In this document: positions 1-8,280 of the stretch, in pieces
How the letters are laid out: every line of letters starts with the position of its first letter
Position numbering within the stretch: the first letter of the stretch is position 1
Assembly (NCBI GenBank): GCA_003134765.1
Contig: PLCM01000031.1
Coordinates: 1 to 64,000 of the forward strand
Source of the DNA: Spartobacteria bacterium
Lineage (GTDB): Bacteria; Verrucomicrobiota; Verrucomicrobiia; Chthoniobacterales; UBA10450
DNA: 64,000 bases
Direction: 5' to 3'
Made by a program: the position numbers and the translations under genes
The notes under the pieces: model-generated
Told to the model about the DNA's origin: nothing
The model's input: the letters and a program-made list of their open reading frames with translations, nothing else
Databases searched by the model: none

Positions 1-1
1 C

Positions 2-1249
2 GGAGCAAACGGGACCTGGACCGCCACGCCCGATTTTCCCACGACGGTCGATGGCCACACGGCAACTTTACTTCCTAACGGCAAGGTTCTCGTTGCCTTT
101 GGAAGAGACAAAAATGGCTTTGCTTTGAGTAGCGCCCAACTTTTCGACCCGACCGGCGGGACGAACGGGAGCTGGGCTGCCACCGGCAGTCTTAGTCCCG
201 CACGCGAAGCCGCCAGGGCAACCTTGCTAACCAACGGCAGAGTTCTTGTCGAAGGGGGATCTTCCGATAGCGGAGCTGACGCGGCCGTGTACGATCCGAC
301 GCAAGGAACATGGGTGGTTACGGGCAGTCTCAAGACCGGACGTTTTCAGCACACCGCTACTTTGCTATCCGATGGCCGCGTTCTGGTCGCAGGGGGATAT
401 AACGGTGGCGAGTTAAACAGCGCGGAAATATATGACGGTGGGCTACCGCCGCCCGTCTTGCTGAACATTTCCACCCGCATGCGTGTCCTGACTAGCGACC
501 AGGTGCTGATCGGCGGGTTTATCATCACAGGATCCGATCCGAAGAAGGTCATCATTCGCGGGATGGGTCCTTCGCTCAGTGGCGTTGGCGTTACTTTGTC
601 TGACCCAACCTTAGAGCTCCATCAAGGTAACACCACGCTGGCGACGAATGACAACTGGAAGATCGATGATCAGACCGGCCAATCACAGGAAGCCACTATC
701 CGTGCCACGACGATTCCGCCAGGAAGCGATTTGGAATCAGCGCTGGTCGCTACGCTTGTTCCAGGGGCCTACACCGCGATCCTTGCGGGTAAGAATGGCG
801 GCACCGGCGTGGGGCTCGTCGAAGTTTACGATCTGGCCCAGGCCGCCAACTCGAAACTGGCCAACATCAGCACGCGCGGATTCGTCGACACAGATAATAA
901 TGTCATGATCGGAGGATTGATTGTGGGCGGTGGTGGCGGCGGCCCGAGCGCCAAAGTGATTGTGCGCGCGATTGGACCATCGCTTCCCGTCCCCGGCCCT
1001 TTAGCCGACCCGACCCTCGAACTACATGATGGAAACGGAGCTACGGTTGCGACCAACGACAATTGGAAGATCGATGATCAGACCGGTCAATCACAGGAAG
1101 CCACTATCCGCGCCACGACAATTCCACCGAACAATGACTTGGAATCGGCCCTGGTCGCAACTCTGGTTCCGGGCAACTACACCGTGGTCGTGCGCGGCAA
1201 GAACAACACGACAGGCGTCGGGCTCGTCGAAGTTTACAATCTGCAATAG
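2..1249 (+). CDS. Secreted kelch-repeat protein with two C-terminal beta modules (5' end outside window)
   Basis: The reading frame is open from base 2, so the gene begins upstream of the window. The N-terminal part carries kelch-type repeats of the form TATLLxNGRVLVxGG, seen three times with about 50-60 residues spacing, which normally build a beta-propeller. The second half is a tandem duplication of a module of about 120 residues that begins LxNISTR, contains IRGMGPSL or VRAIGPSL and NDNWKIDDQ, and ends GVGLVEVY. The same module pair closes the NHL protein at 3975-5606. The module looks like a secreted or surface domain, but its function is unknown to me. Propeller plus module suggests an extracellular binding protein. 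No signal peptide can be checked because the start is missing. Confidence 0.85.
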   Translation, partial: GANGTWTATPDFPTTVDGHTATLLPNGKVLVAFGRDKNGFALSSAQLFDPTGGTNGSWAATGSLSPAREAARATLLTNGRVLVEGGSSDSGADAAVYDPTQGTWVVTGSLKTGRFQHTATLLSDGRVLVAGGYNGGELNSAEIYDGGLPPPVLLNISTRMRVLTSDQVLIGGFIITGSDPKKVIIRGMGPSLSGVGVTLSDPTLELHQGNTTLATNDNWKIDDQTGQSQEATIRATTIPPGSDLESALVATLVPGAYTAILAGKNGGTGVGLVEVYDLAQAANSKLANISTRGFVDTDNNVMIGGLIVGGGGGGPSAKVIVRAIGPSLPVPGPLADPTLELHDGNGATVATNDNWKIDDQTGQSQEATIRATTIPPNNDLESALVATLVPGNYTVVVRGKNNTTGVGLVEVYNLQ

Positions 1250-1368
1250 CCCACGCGAAATTCGTGAACCCCCGCCCCCGGGGATCTCCCTCCGCCTTCC
1301 CCTTCTTCCATTCCCCATTCCGAATTCGTCATTGGTCATTTTTCTCCCCCCCTCCGTGCCCATCGTCG

Positions 1369-1869
1369 TCAGCGATACCTGAAAAGCTCGCGGGCAAGGA
1401 GCAGAGACACGTACAGGCCTGCGATGACGCACACAGCGAAGGTCGACAAAATGACCGCTATTATCGCAAATACAAAAACCGTATCGCTTTTTGTCGAAGG
1501 ACTTCCGCTCCCGGTCACCGCTGGCGTGTGCTTCTTAAGCAACTCGTAGTTGCGGTGGCTGGGTCGGAACCAGAAGGCGAACACCTCGCCGACGCCGGGA
1601 ATGATACCGATCAGGGCGTTGATCAAAATGTTGAGGCCCATTCGCGTGATCACGACCTTCGGCACACGATTACGCGCGGCGACAAATAGCGTGATTGCGG
1701 AGACGACAGCGGCGGAGGCATCGCCGATTGCAGGAATCAGATCGAGCACCGGATTGAGACCGAATCGCCTGCTCGTCCCCGGCACTGGAAACAAATCGTC
1801 CATAAACAGGGCGATGAGGCGAGCCACCGCTCGTGACTTTTTCTCGGCCTCCGTTTCCTTCGGAAGCAA
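1369..1869 (-). CDS. DUF4112-family membrane protein
   Basis: About 166 residues. The core matches the DUF4112 pattern: a short N-terminal segment, then PGTSRRFGLNPVLDLIPAIGD, then a second copy-like stretch NILINALIGIIPGVGE followed by FRPSHRNYELLKKH. These two half-repeats form membrane-associated hairpins in this family. A clear C-terminal transmembrane helix follows (residues about 133-158). The function of the family is not established. The apparent start is TTG at 1869 and is uncertain. It lies 91 bp downstream of the DUF1003 gene on the same strand, so the two may be co-transcribed. Confidence 0.8.
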   Translation of the reverse strand: MLPKETEAEKKSRAVARLIALFMDDLFPVPGTSRRFGLNPVLDLIPAIGDASAAVVSAITLFVAARNRVPKVVITRMGLNILINALIGIIPGVGEVFAFWFRPSHRNYELLKKHTPAVTGSGSPSTKSDTVFVFAIIAVILSTFAVCVIAGLYVSLLLARELFRYR

Positions 1870-1960
1870 CTCGAAATCGATTAGCTTTGGTTCGGGTTTC
1901 GTGGTCGTTACCGATCCTCCGAAAATCGAGATTGTGCAAAAAGGCTGGCGATTCGAGCCG

Positions 1961-2497
1961 TTATTTCGGGCTCTTGATCAACTGGCAATGGAGATCATTT
2001 GTCAGCGTCTCAATCCGCTGGCTCAACTCTTTCGTAAGGGCCGTTAACTCGGTATTTTGGTGCATCAGCTCAAGCAATTTGGCCGTCTGTTCTGCCGCGA
2101 CTAGTTCTCGCTCCTGGCTGGCAACGGCCAGCGCCTCCCGATGTTGGGCGTCGGCGTCCGAGTGGGCCTTGTCCCGGTCCGCTTGCCGGGTTTGCGCGAG
2201 AAGGATCAGGGGAGCGGCGTAAGCCGCCTGCAAGCTGAACGCGAGGTTTAGCAGGATGAATGGATAGACATCAAAATGCGTGATCTCGGCCACATTCAAA
2301 ATGATCCAAACAGCGACGATCAGTGTCTGCGCAACGAGGAAGACCGGCGTCCCAAAGAAGCGAGCAAAAGATTCGGCCTTGAGGGCGAACCAGTCGTTGC
2401 CAAATACGGAGGTGAGATGCCGGTGCGGAAGATGAAAGCGGAAATGATGGCGGTGGCCGCCACCTTCCACCTCCGGAGAGGTGATGCGTATATCCAT
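1961..2497 (-). CDS. DUF1003-family inner membrane protein
   Basis: 178 residues with the DUF1003 signature FGNDWFALKAESFARFFGTP followed by two hydrophobic helices (about residues 50-70 and 78-98), then a charged helical C-terminus rich in Ala, Glu and Gln that should be coiled coil (residues about 105-170). The N-terminus is His-rich (GGGHRHHFRFHLPHRH), which could bind metal, though this is only suggestive. Family members are small two-helix membrane proteins of unknown role. Same strand as the DUF4112 gene downstream, so a two-gene unit is plausible. Confidence 0.82.
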   Translation of the reverse strand: MDIRITSPEVEGGGHRHHFRFHLPHRHLTSVFGNDWFALKAESFARFFGTPVFLVAQTLIVAVWIILNVAEITHFDVYPFILLNLAFSLQAAYAAPLILLAQTRQADRDKAHSDADAQHREALAVASQERELVAAEQTAKLLELMHQNTELTALTKELSQRIETLTNDLHCQLIKSPK

Positions 2498-3161
2498 CCC
2501 GCGCTTTTAGCGATTCTGTGCCGATCCGTCGAGTTCGCCGTTTACTGCCTTCGCTGCCAAAAGCCACGCGTTTGCAGATGCTCGTTCCTGGCCTCCCACA
2601 AGCGCAGCGCAGCCCGGAGCAACGCGAGTGTCCGGCTGATCGGTTCTCGTCTCGGGGCCGCGGCAATCCCCGCCGTCGTCGCCATCCCGTTGTCACGGCG
2701 ACGCATCCGGCGCCCAGCCTCTTTTTTTCCGTTCTGTCCCATTTTTTTCCACCATTATTCGCGGCCCCAACCGCGACTCGTCGCCGATCACGCCCGCTTC
2801 ATATGATTAGACTGGAAAATTCCTCCCAAGTTGCATCATTTCTGATGGCCCAGTCTTCGCCAGGGCGACGGCTTGGCAGGCCGACTTCCCTTTCTTCATT
2901 CGACATTCAGCATTCGCCTCGGCTCCCCCCTTCTTCCATTCCGCATTCCGCATTCCACCTTCCGCCTTCATTCCCCATTCGACATTCCGCATTTCGCATT
3001 CAGCGTTCCGCGTTTGTTCCACCTTCTTTCATTCGGCGTCCGCCACGGCGGATTCGTCCGTTGGCGAATTGGGCGTTCGGCGTTAAACGTTTTGTTGCGC
3101 CTCTTGTCCGACCTCTGACCTCTGACCTCTGACCTCTGATCTCTGTCCTCCGACCTCTTCT
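2498..3161. repeat. Gene-free pyrimidine-rich tract with short degenerate direct repeats
   Basis: No convincing gene is seen in this 664-base stretch. From about 2880 to 3030 it is built of degenerate tandem units resembling TTCATTCCGCATTCC and GACATTCAGCATTCG. From about 3108 to 3160 it becomes a 7-base tandem, CTCTGAC repeated several times with drift. Open frames across it are low-complexity by-products. Similar TTCCATTCCCC and TTCTACTT runs occur at about 1305-1330 and 5620-5655, so this is a recurring intergenic style in this genome and not a single event. Confidence 0.7.
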
Positions 3162-3902
3162 ATGAAACTTCTTCTCGCCTTCCTCCTCGCTCCCACCCTC
3201 CTCCTCGCCGACGGCCTCACCGACGTGCGCGCCACCCTCCAGAAACTCCAGAGCGACCAGCCGCTCCGCGCCCGAGTGGAAATCAAGAGCCGCCATTCCG
3301 GAGGCGAGAGCAACAAGCAAAGACAATTCGGAGGTGACTCCCTGGTCACCGTCGAGAGCGGTGCTGACGGGTTAAAATTGAGCTGGTCCGCCGACGAGGT
3401 CCGCCAATCGCGCAAAGCCGCCTGGGCGGAGGTCGCCAATCCCGATGCGCCGAAATCCGATCTCGGCACCTTGAAAGCGCTCGACGCCGCCCAGGCGCTC
3501 AACCTCCTCGACGCCGCCGACTCCTTACGCCGCGGCCTGGAGCGCGCCGTCCTGCTCGAAGACAAATCAGATACTCACAAAGGAAAACCCGCCCGGCTCC
3601 TCGTTCTTCGCATCGATCTCGGCCTGGACGAAGAAGGCCGTAAAGCGCTGAAAAGTTCGGACGCGATCGAAAAACTCTGGCTCGATGCCGACGGCATTCC
3701 AATCGCCATGGACCGCAACGTCGAAGCGAGGTTCAGTAAATTCCTCATCGGCTACAAAATCCACGAACACGAGACCCGCGAGTTCCAGCGCGCCGCCGGC
3801 CGCCTGGTGGCGACTTCTGTTATGAAAGAAAACTCCGGCTCCGGCCTCGGCCACAGCGACGAAAGTCACACTACGATAACGGTAACATTGCTGTCGGATT
3901 AG
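3162..3902 (+). CDS. Secreted protein of unknown function
   Basis: 246 residues beginning MKLLLAFLLAPTLLLADG, a short classical signal peptide, so the product is probably periplasmic or exported. The mature part is charged, with no motif I recognise. It contains an Ala/Leu/Asp-rich helix (residues about 105-135) and a beta-rich C-terminal half ending with Ser/Thr/His-rich GHSDESHTTITVTLLSD. The last 60 bases recur almost unchanged at 5664-5723 and 6604-6663, each ending in a stop codon, and 3773-3806 recurs at 6504-6537. This locus therefore appears to be the intact member of a family whose 3' ends are scattered nearby. Confidence 0.7.
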   Translation: MKLLLAFLLAPTLLLADGLTDVRATLQKLQSDQPLRARVEIKSRHSGGESNKQRQFGGDSLVTVESGADGLKLSWSADEVRQSRKAAWAEVANPDAPKSDLGTLKALDAAQALNLLDAADSLRRGLERAVLLEDKSDTHKGKPARLLVLRIDLGLDEEGRKALKSSDAIEKLWLDADGIPIAMDRNVEARFSKFLIGYKIHEHETREFQRAAGRLVATSVMKENSGSGLGHSDESHTTITVTLLSD

Positions 3903-3974
3903 TCTGCCCGCGCTTTGATAAGTAAGGGAGCGCCATTGACGGGGCGCCCTATTCCCCGCTACAAACCGGCTACC

Positions 3975-5606
3975 ATGACACGCACTCGGAAGAACCAGCG
4001 GACCGAGTGCCGCCGCTCAAGACGATTTGGCGTGTCTCAGCTTCGGCGCACCCTGCTCGTGGCCGGGCTTCTCCTGCTTTCCGCCGCGATTCACACGGCG
4101 CGCGCCGCTGCGGGCGATCTTTACGTCTCGGAGTTCAGTTCGGGCTCGGTGCTGAAGTTCGACAGCGCCGGCAACCACACCACGTTCGCCTCGGGATTAA
4201 CGGGCACCTTCGGACTGGCCTTCGACCGCGCTGGAAACCTCTTCGTGGCCGACAAAGACGCCAACTCCATTTTCCGATACACCCCCTCCGGAACGAAAAG
4301 CACCTTCGCCTCAGCCCTCCATACGCCGACGGCTTTGCTTTTCGACGGCGCGGGGAATCTGTTCGTGGCCGATTTCGGCGGGAACGCCATCCTGAAAATC
4401 ACGCCCGAGGGTACCGTGACCACCTTCGCCTCTGGCCTTCATAATCCTTCAGGCCTGGCCTTCGATCGCGCGGGCATTCTCTACCAATCGGATTATGGAA
4501 CAGGGACATTGTTCAGTTACACGCCCGACGGCACCCAGAGCGTGTATCGCACGGGCTTCGCTAGACCGGAGGAGATCGTCTTTGATCTGGCTGGCAACCT
4601 CTTCGTCTCGGACTTTAACGCCGGCACCATTTCCAAGATCACGCCCCAAGGCACGAAAACAGTATTCGCTTCCGGCTTGAGCGGCCCCTGGGGCCTGGCT
4701 TTCGATCCCGCCGGCAATCTATTAGAAGCCGACAGCAACGGCGGGGCGGTTTTCGCCTTCGCGCCAAACGGGGCCAAAACCACCTGGGCCAGCGGAATCA
4801 ACACGCCCACCTTCGTCGCGCTCGAGCCTCCCACCGGATTGCCGCTGAATATCTCCACGCGCATGGATGTGCTCACTGCGGACAAAGTGATGATCGCCGG
4901 TTTCATCATCGTCGGGAGCGATCCCAAGAGAGTATTGATTCGCGGCATCGGACCAAGCCTCAGCGCTTTCGGGATAACCGGCGCACTGAGCGATCCCACC
5001 CTCCAATTGCAAGATCACAACCAGACCGTTTTGGCCACGAACGACGACTGGAAAGAGAACGAACAGGCGATTGCTGATACCGGCATTCCTCCCCACGACG
5101 ATCGGGAATCGGCCATCGTCATGACTCTGGCGCCGGGCGCCTACACGGCGATCGAAAGTGGCAAGGCCGGTGCGACTGGAGTGGGACTCATCGAAGTGTA
5201 CGATCTCGATCGCGCCGCGAACTCCTCCCTCGGCAACATCAGCACGCGCGGCTTCGTCGAGACCGGTAACAACGTGATGATCGGCGGGTTCATTATCGGG
5301 GCTGGTAATGGCGCGGGAAAAGTCCTGGTCCGCGCCATCGGCCCATCGCTCACTGCCTTTGGCATCACCGGCGCCCTGCCTGATCCCCAGCTCGAGCTGC
5401 ACGACGTCAATGGCACCCTTCTTTCGTTCAACGACGACTGGAAAACCGATGATCAGGATGCCATTCAAGCCACCACGATTCCGCCAGCAAACGATTTGGA
5501 ATCAGCCATCGTCAGGACCTTGCCGGCAGGCAATTACACCGCCATCGTCAGCGGCAAGAACGGCGCGGCTGGCGTTGGCCTGGTCGAGGTTTACAATCTG
5601 CGTTAG
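3975..5606 (+). CDS. Secreted NHL-repeat (SMP-30-like) beta-propeller protein with two C-terminal modules
   Basis: I place the start at ATG 3975, which gives a basic n-region (RTRKNQR, RRSRR) and a hydrophobic core LLVAGLLLLSAAIHTARA, a good signal peptide. An upstream TTG at 3915 would add 20 residues. The mature N-terminal half has six NHL-type repeats of about 42 residues, each with LAFDxAGNLFVAD and a TxFASGL linker, predicting a six-bladed propeller. The C-terminal half is the same duplicated module as in the kelch gene at 2-1249: LxNISTRxxV, IRGIGPSL, DPxLxLxD, NDDWK, then GVGLxEVYDL. It is likely an exported or surface binding protein. Ligand unknown. Confidence 0.86.
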   Translation: MTRTRKNQRTECRRSRRFGVSQLRRTLLVAGLLLLSAAIHTARAAAGDLYVSEFSSGSVLKFDSAGNHTTFASGLTGTFGLAFDRAGNLFVADKDANSIFRYTPSGTKSTFASALHTPTALLFDGAGNLFVADFGGNAILKITPEGTVTTFASGLHNPSGLAFDRAGILYQSDYGTGTLFSYTPDGTQSVYRTGFARPEEIVFDLAGNLFVSDFNAGTISKITPQGTKTVFASGLSGPWGLAFDPAGNLLEADSNGGAVFAFAPNGAKTTWASGINTPTFVALEPPTGLPLNISTRMDVLTADKVMIAGFIIVGSDPKRVLIRGIGPSLSAFGITGALSDPTLQLQDHNQTVLATNDDWKENEQAIADTGIPPHDDRESAIVMTLAPGAYTAIESGKAGATGVGLIEVYDLDRAANSSLGNISTRGFVETGNNVMIGGFIIGAGNGAGKVLVRAIGPSLTAFGITGALPDPQLELHDVNGTLLSFNDDWKTDDQDAIQATTIPPANDLESAIVRTLPAGNYTAIVSGKNGAAGVGLVEVYNLR

Positions 5607-5663
5607 CAGTTCCGCGCGTTCTACTTTCTACTTTCTACTTCCTAATTCCTACTTTCAGCCAAC

Positions 5664-5723
5664 GGCTTCGGCCACAGCGACGAAAGTCACACCACCATCA
5701 CGGTGACGCTGCTGTCGGACTAG
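5664..5723 (+). pseudogene. Detached copy of the 3' end of the 3162-3902 gene
   Basis: These 60 bases match 3843-3902 with only a few changes, including the final codons and an in-frame TAG. Nothing of the rest of that gene is present here. It follows the NHL gene after a TTCTACTT pyrimidine run and ends 4 bases before the stop of the convergent gene at 5727. It is a gene fragment and not an independent gene. Confidence 0.8.
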
Positions 5724-5726
5724 ACT

Positions 5727-6362
5727 TTACCGCCGTTGTCTCTCGGCGTGGATTCGTTCCAGCAATTGTTGATGCGCTGCCGCCAGACTGCGGAGAAATT
5801 CGGCCGCGAGCTGAAGGGCCTCAGGATAAGAAGCGAAACGCTTCCGCAAGCGCTTGGTGGCCGGGTCGTAGAAAAATGAAATGTCCTGATCCAGGTTCGG
5901 CGCGATCAGCTCATTACTCAGTGTCTGGATTTGCTGCATTTCGCTATTGCCCGTCCGGGCGACTGATTCGGCATTGCGCAACGCGGAGAGCGTAGACACA
6001 TCGAGCAATTCCAGGCCACCCGATTGCAGCAGGGTCGCGGCGTCAGTTGCGCTGTAGCCGCTGCTAAAGAAAAAAGGGCCCACAGGTGGCATCTCCCCGG
6101 CATCGAGTCTGCGCCGGAAATCAGCCGCGACACGTTCCTGCTGGTCAGCCGCTGCCTCGTATCCTTTGACGGATTTTTGCACCGATTCTTCCAAGGTGGC
6201 CAGAATTCTGTCGTGGCGCTGGGCCTGATGCTGCCTGTCCTGGTAGCTATTCAGCCAGAAAGCCCCGTAGACGGCGATAAACACGAGGAAAAGCTCCGCC
6301 ACCCAGTGCACAATGCGGGAGCGAGCACCACCTGCCGGGTGGCTTGGTGACGGGACGCTCAT
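5727..6362 (-). CDS. Single-pass membrane protein of unknown function
   Basis: 211 residues. After a short basic N-terminus there is one strong transmembrane helix, ELFLVFIAVYGAFWLNSY (residues about 23-41), followed by a charged, helical, probably coiled-coil region with many Gln, Glu and Arg. The organisation (N-terminal anchor ending in N followed by charged residues, then a helical soluble domain) resembles DUF6090-type proteins, but I cannot assign a family firmly. Convergent with the NHL gene and the detached 3' end fragment. Confidence 0.65.
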   Translation of the reverse strand: MSVPSPSHPAGGARSRIVHWVAELFLVFIAVYGAFWLNSYQDRQHQAQRHDRILATLEESVQKSVKGYEAAADQQERVAADFRRRLDAGEMPPVGPFFFSSGYSATDAATLLQSGGLELLDVSTLSALRNAESVARTGNSEMQQIQTLSNELIAPNLDQDISFFYDPATKRLRKRFASYPEALQLAAEFLRSLAAAHQQLLERIHAERQRR

Positions 6363-6503
6363 GGATTAACGAGACATAGCGATCCAATCAGCTGTTCTTT
6401 CCTAAAATTGTCCAAACTTTGTTTGTGGCCCGATCCGGGCAAATCATGAGCAACGCCCATTAAAGAACGCAATTCGGAAATCGGGCCACCACTTCATTTC
6501 TCG

Positions 6504-6663
6504 GACCCGCGAGTTCCAGCGCGCCGTCGGTCGCCTGCTCTGTCTCCCCTGTCCCGCTGACTTCCGACCTCTGTCATCTGACCTGCGCCTTGGCTCCGGC
6601 TCCGGCCTCGGCCACAGCGACGAGAGTCACACGACCATCACGGTGACCTTGCTGTCGGATTAA
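6504..6663 (+). pseudogene. Rearranged remnant of the 3162-3902 gene family
   Basis: Two separate pieces of the 3162-3902 gene are joined here: 6504-6537 matches 3773-3806, and 6604-6663 matches 3843-3902 with a TAA stop. Between them the original 36 bases are replaced by about 65 bases of CTCTGACC-like low-complexity sequence resembling the tract upstream of the intact gene (3108-3160). There is no start codon and no N-terminal part. Together with 5664-5723 this shows repeated copying or recombination of the 3' end. Confidence 0.78.
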
Positions 6664-6672
6664 TTCGTCGAA

Positions 6673-6999
6673 GTGCAGCAATTTCGTAGCATCGAAATCG
6701 TTCGCGTGATAAAAAGAGCCGTGCCCCCAAACCAATCCCCAATAAAGGAAGACGCTTCCGCTGCCGAATTGGCACTGAAAACTCACGTAATTGCGTTCGA
6801 CCCTGAGATGCTCGCTAACATGACCGATGGAGTCACGACGATGCAGGAAATAGCAGACGCGGTCGACCTGACCGAGGCACCAGAAGATGCAGTCTGCAGT
6901 CTTGTCATCGACCTGATGCAGTATTGCGAGCGCGAGAAAGTCGACTGGACTCAAGACGTGATGTTGCGGGCGCGGGAGCGGCTTTCGATCTCTGAATGA
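6673..6999 (+). CDS. Small protein of unknown function, possibly PqqD-like
   Basis: Up to 108 residues from a GTG at 6673. The start is uncertain and ATG 6808 is a shorter option. The segment ANMTDGVTTMQEIADAV followed by helices reading CSLVIDLMQYCEREKV has the look of a PqqD-type small winged domain (xxLxDGxxTxxEI then LxxLxxxG), but the match is weak. The product is acidic. It sits between the gene remnant at 6504-6663 and the restriction-modification island, on the same strand as the nuclease gene 93 bp downstream. A link to the island is possible but unproven. Confidence 0.4.
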   Translation: MQQFRSIEIVRVIKRAVPPNQSPIKEDASAAELALKTHVIAFDPEMLANMTDGVTTMQEIADAVDLTEAPEDAVCSLVIDLMQYCEREKVDWTQDVMLRARERLSISE

Positions 7000-7092
7000 A
7001 CCAGGATTGATTCTGGGACCGCCGTGCGAGATCTCCGCTGTGAGCAGAATTCGCTCCCGAACCGAGGGGGATCTGTAGTAGGCATTACTTAG

Positions 7093-8280
7093 GTGAACAT
7101 CACACTGCGTCCTAGCGGCGGGCGCGGCGAGTACGAACTCGCTGGCAGGCAGGGTGATTTACACGTCGCTGACCTATTCGGGTTACCGATGTTCATCGAG
7201 ATATTACCAGGCGTCACAATAAACGCACACAGCCGCTGCTTGTTGAAAGACGGCAAGCCGCGAATTCGTCTCACGCAGCACGCGGCTCGAAATGCGCACC
7301 CGTCATCGCTTATCGCGGCTGCCTTAATGCTTCCAGAGGCGAGAAGGGAGCGACATCAAACGCACGGCCCCGACCTGCTTCGATCGAAGAACTTCGTAAT
7401 TCAAACAATCCGGATCGATATCGTGCGGCACAAGACAGTAGTGATTGTACGTCCGGTGACCGTTCGGCTGGAGAATGCAGATAACGTACGTCTCGATATT
7501 AGCTTTGCTGAGAGGATGGAGCGAGTTGTCCGTGTTTGGACAGCCGCCGCAACTCGAGATGGAGCCGTAGCAGCGGCTGTTCGGGCTCACGCGAAGGCTT
7601 TCACGTCCGCGAACTCAAGTCAGGCGCAGTTGACTAAGGCTTTCATTTCATTGCACGCCACTCTTGGTCGACCTGACGGGGACATATTGCCGTTGATTGA
7701 AGGAAACTTCGGCCTCGCTGCATTCAACGCCCCCGCAATTGGTGACATGTCGGCTCAATTGGGTGACGAGGACTTCCTTGAAGAAATCTCCGTCGATCCC
7801 GCCGAGGCTCGCGTCGACCGAGCGCGCGAATGGCGACTTGCAGCCGTCCGTGGATCATCCGCCGGGACGTTTCGTCGGGAGGTTATTACGGCCTACAATT
7901 CTCGCTGCATGTTCTCCGGCGAGCGACTTCCGCGCACCGACGCTACCCGTACGGCTGGTGTGGATGCCGCGCACATTCTGCCTTGGAGTCGATTCGACTT
8001 GGACTCAACCGTTAACGGTCTGTGTCTAAGTAAGCAGTGCCACTGGGCCTTCGACGTGGGGTTGTTCCGGCTGCGCTTCGATTCAGCGGAAAGCATTTAC
8101 GTCGTTTCTATTCCCGATCCTGTTCGTTCGGCCGCAGCGCGAGCAACTTTCGACTTGGAAGGCTTCGAAGCGCTCGCCGGTCCGGTCTCACGAGACCGCT
8201 TGCCAAAGAATAAGGCGTTGTGGCCGTCCGCGAAGTATCTCGGCGAGCTAAATGGTTTTCTTGACGGAGTTGTTGACTGA
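7093..8280 (+). CDS. HNH endonuclease, likely the restriction enzyme of the adjacent C5 methyltransferase
   Basis: 395 residues from a GTG start. The C-terminal third is an HNH_2-type nuclease domain: FRREVITAYNSRCMFSG, then DAAHILPWS (His294), NGLCLSKQCHWAFD (Asn308, His317). These are the expected HNH metal and catalytic positions. The N-terminal 250 residues have no recognisable motif and probably contain DNA recognition. Its end overlaps the convergent cytosine methyltransferase gene by 33 bp, and a Vsr gene lies beyond, a grouping typical of type II restriction-modification systems. It would cut unmethylated target DNA in the cytoplasm. Target site unknown. Confidence 0.82.
   Translation: MNITLRPSGGRGEYELAGRQGDLHVADLFGLPMFIEILPGVTINAHSRCLLKDGKPRIRLTQHAARNAHPSSLIAAALMLPEARRERHQTHGPDLLRSKNFVIQTIRIDIVRHKTVVIVRPVTVRLENADNVRLDISFAERMERVVRVWTAAATRDGAVAAAVRAHAKAFTSANSSQAQLTKAFISLHATLGRPDGDILPLIEGNFGLAAFNAPAIGDMSAQLGDEDFLEEISVDPAEARVDRAREWRLAAVRGSSAGTFRREVITAYNSRCMFSGERLPRTDATRTAGVDAAHILPWSRFDLDSTVNGLCLSKQCHWAFDVGLFRLRFDSAESIYVVSIPDPVRSAAARATFDLEGFEALAGPVSRDRLPKNKALWPSAKYLGELNGFLDGVVD

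Noticed and set aside
2873-3118. Several 60-100 codon frames in the pyrimidine tract
   Set aside because: Products are low-complexity FRIPHSTF-like repeats caused by tandem DNA units.
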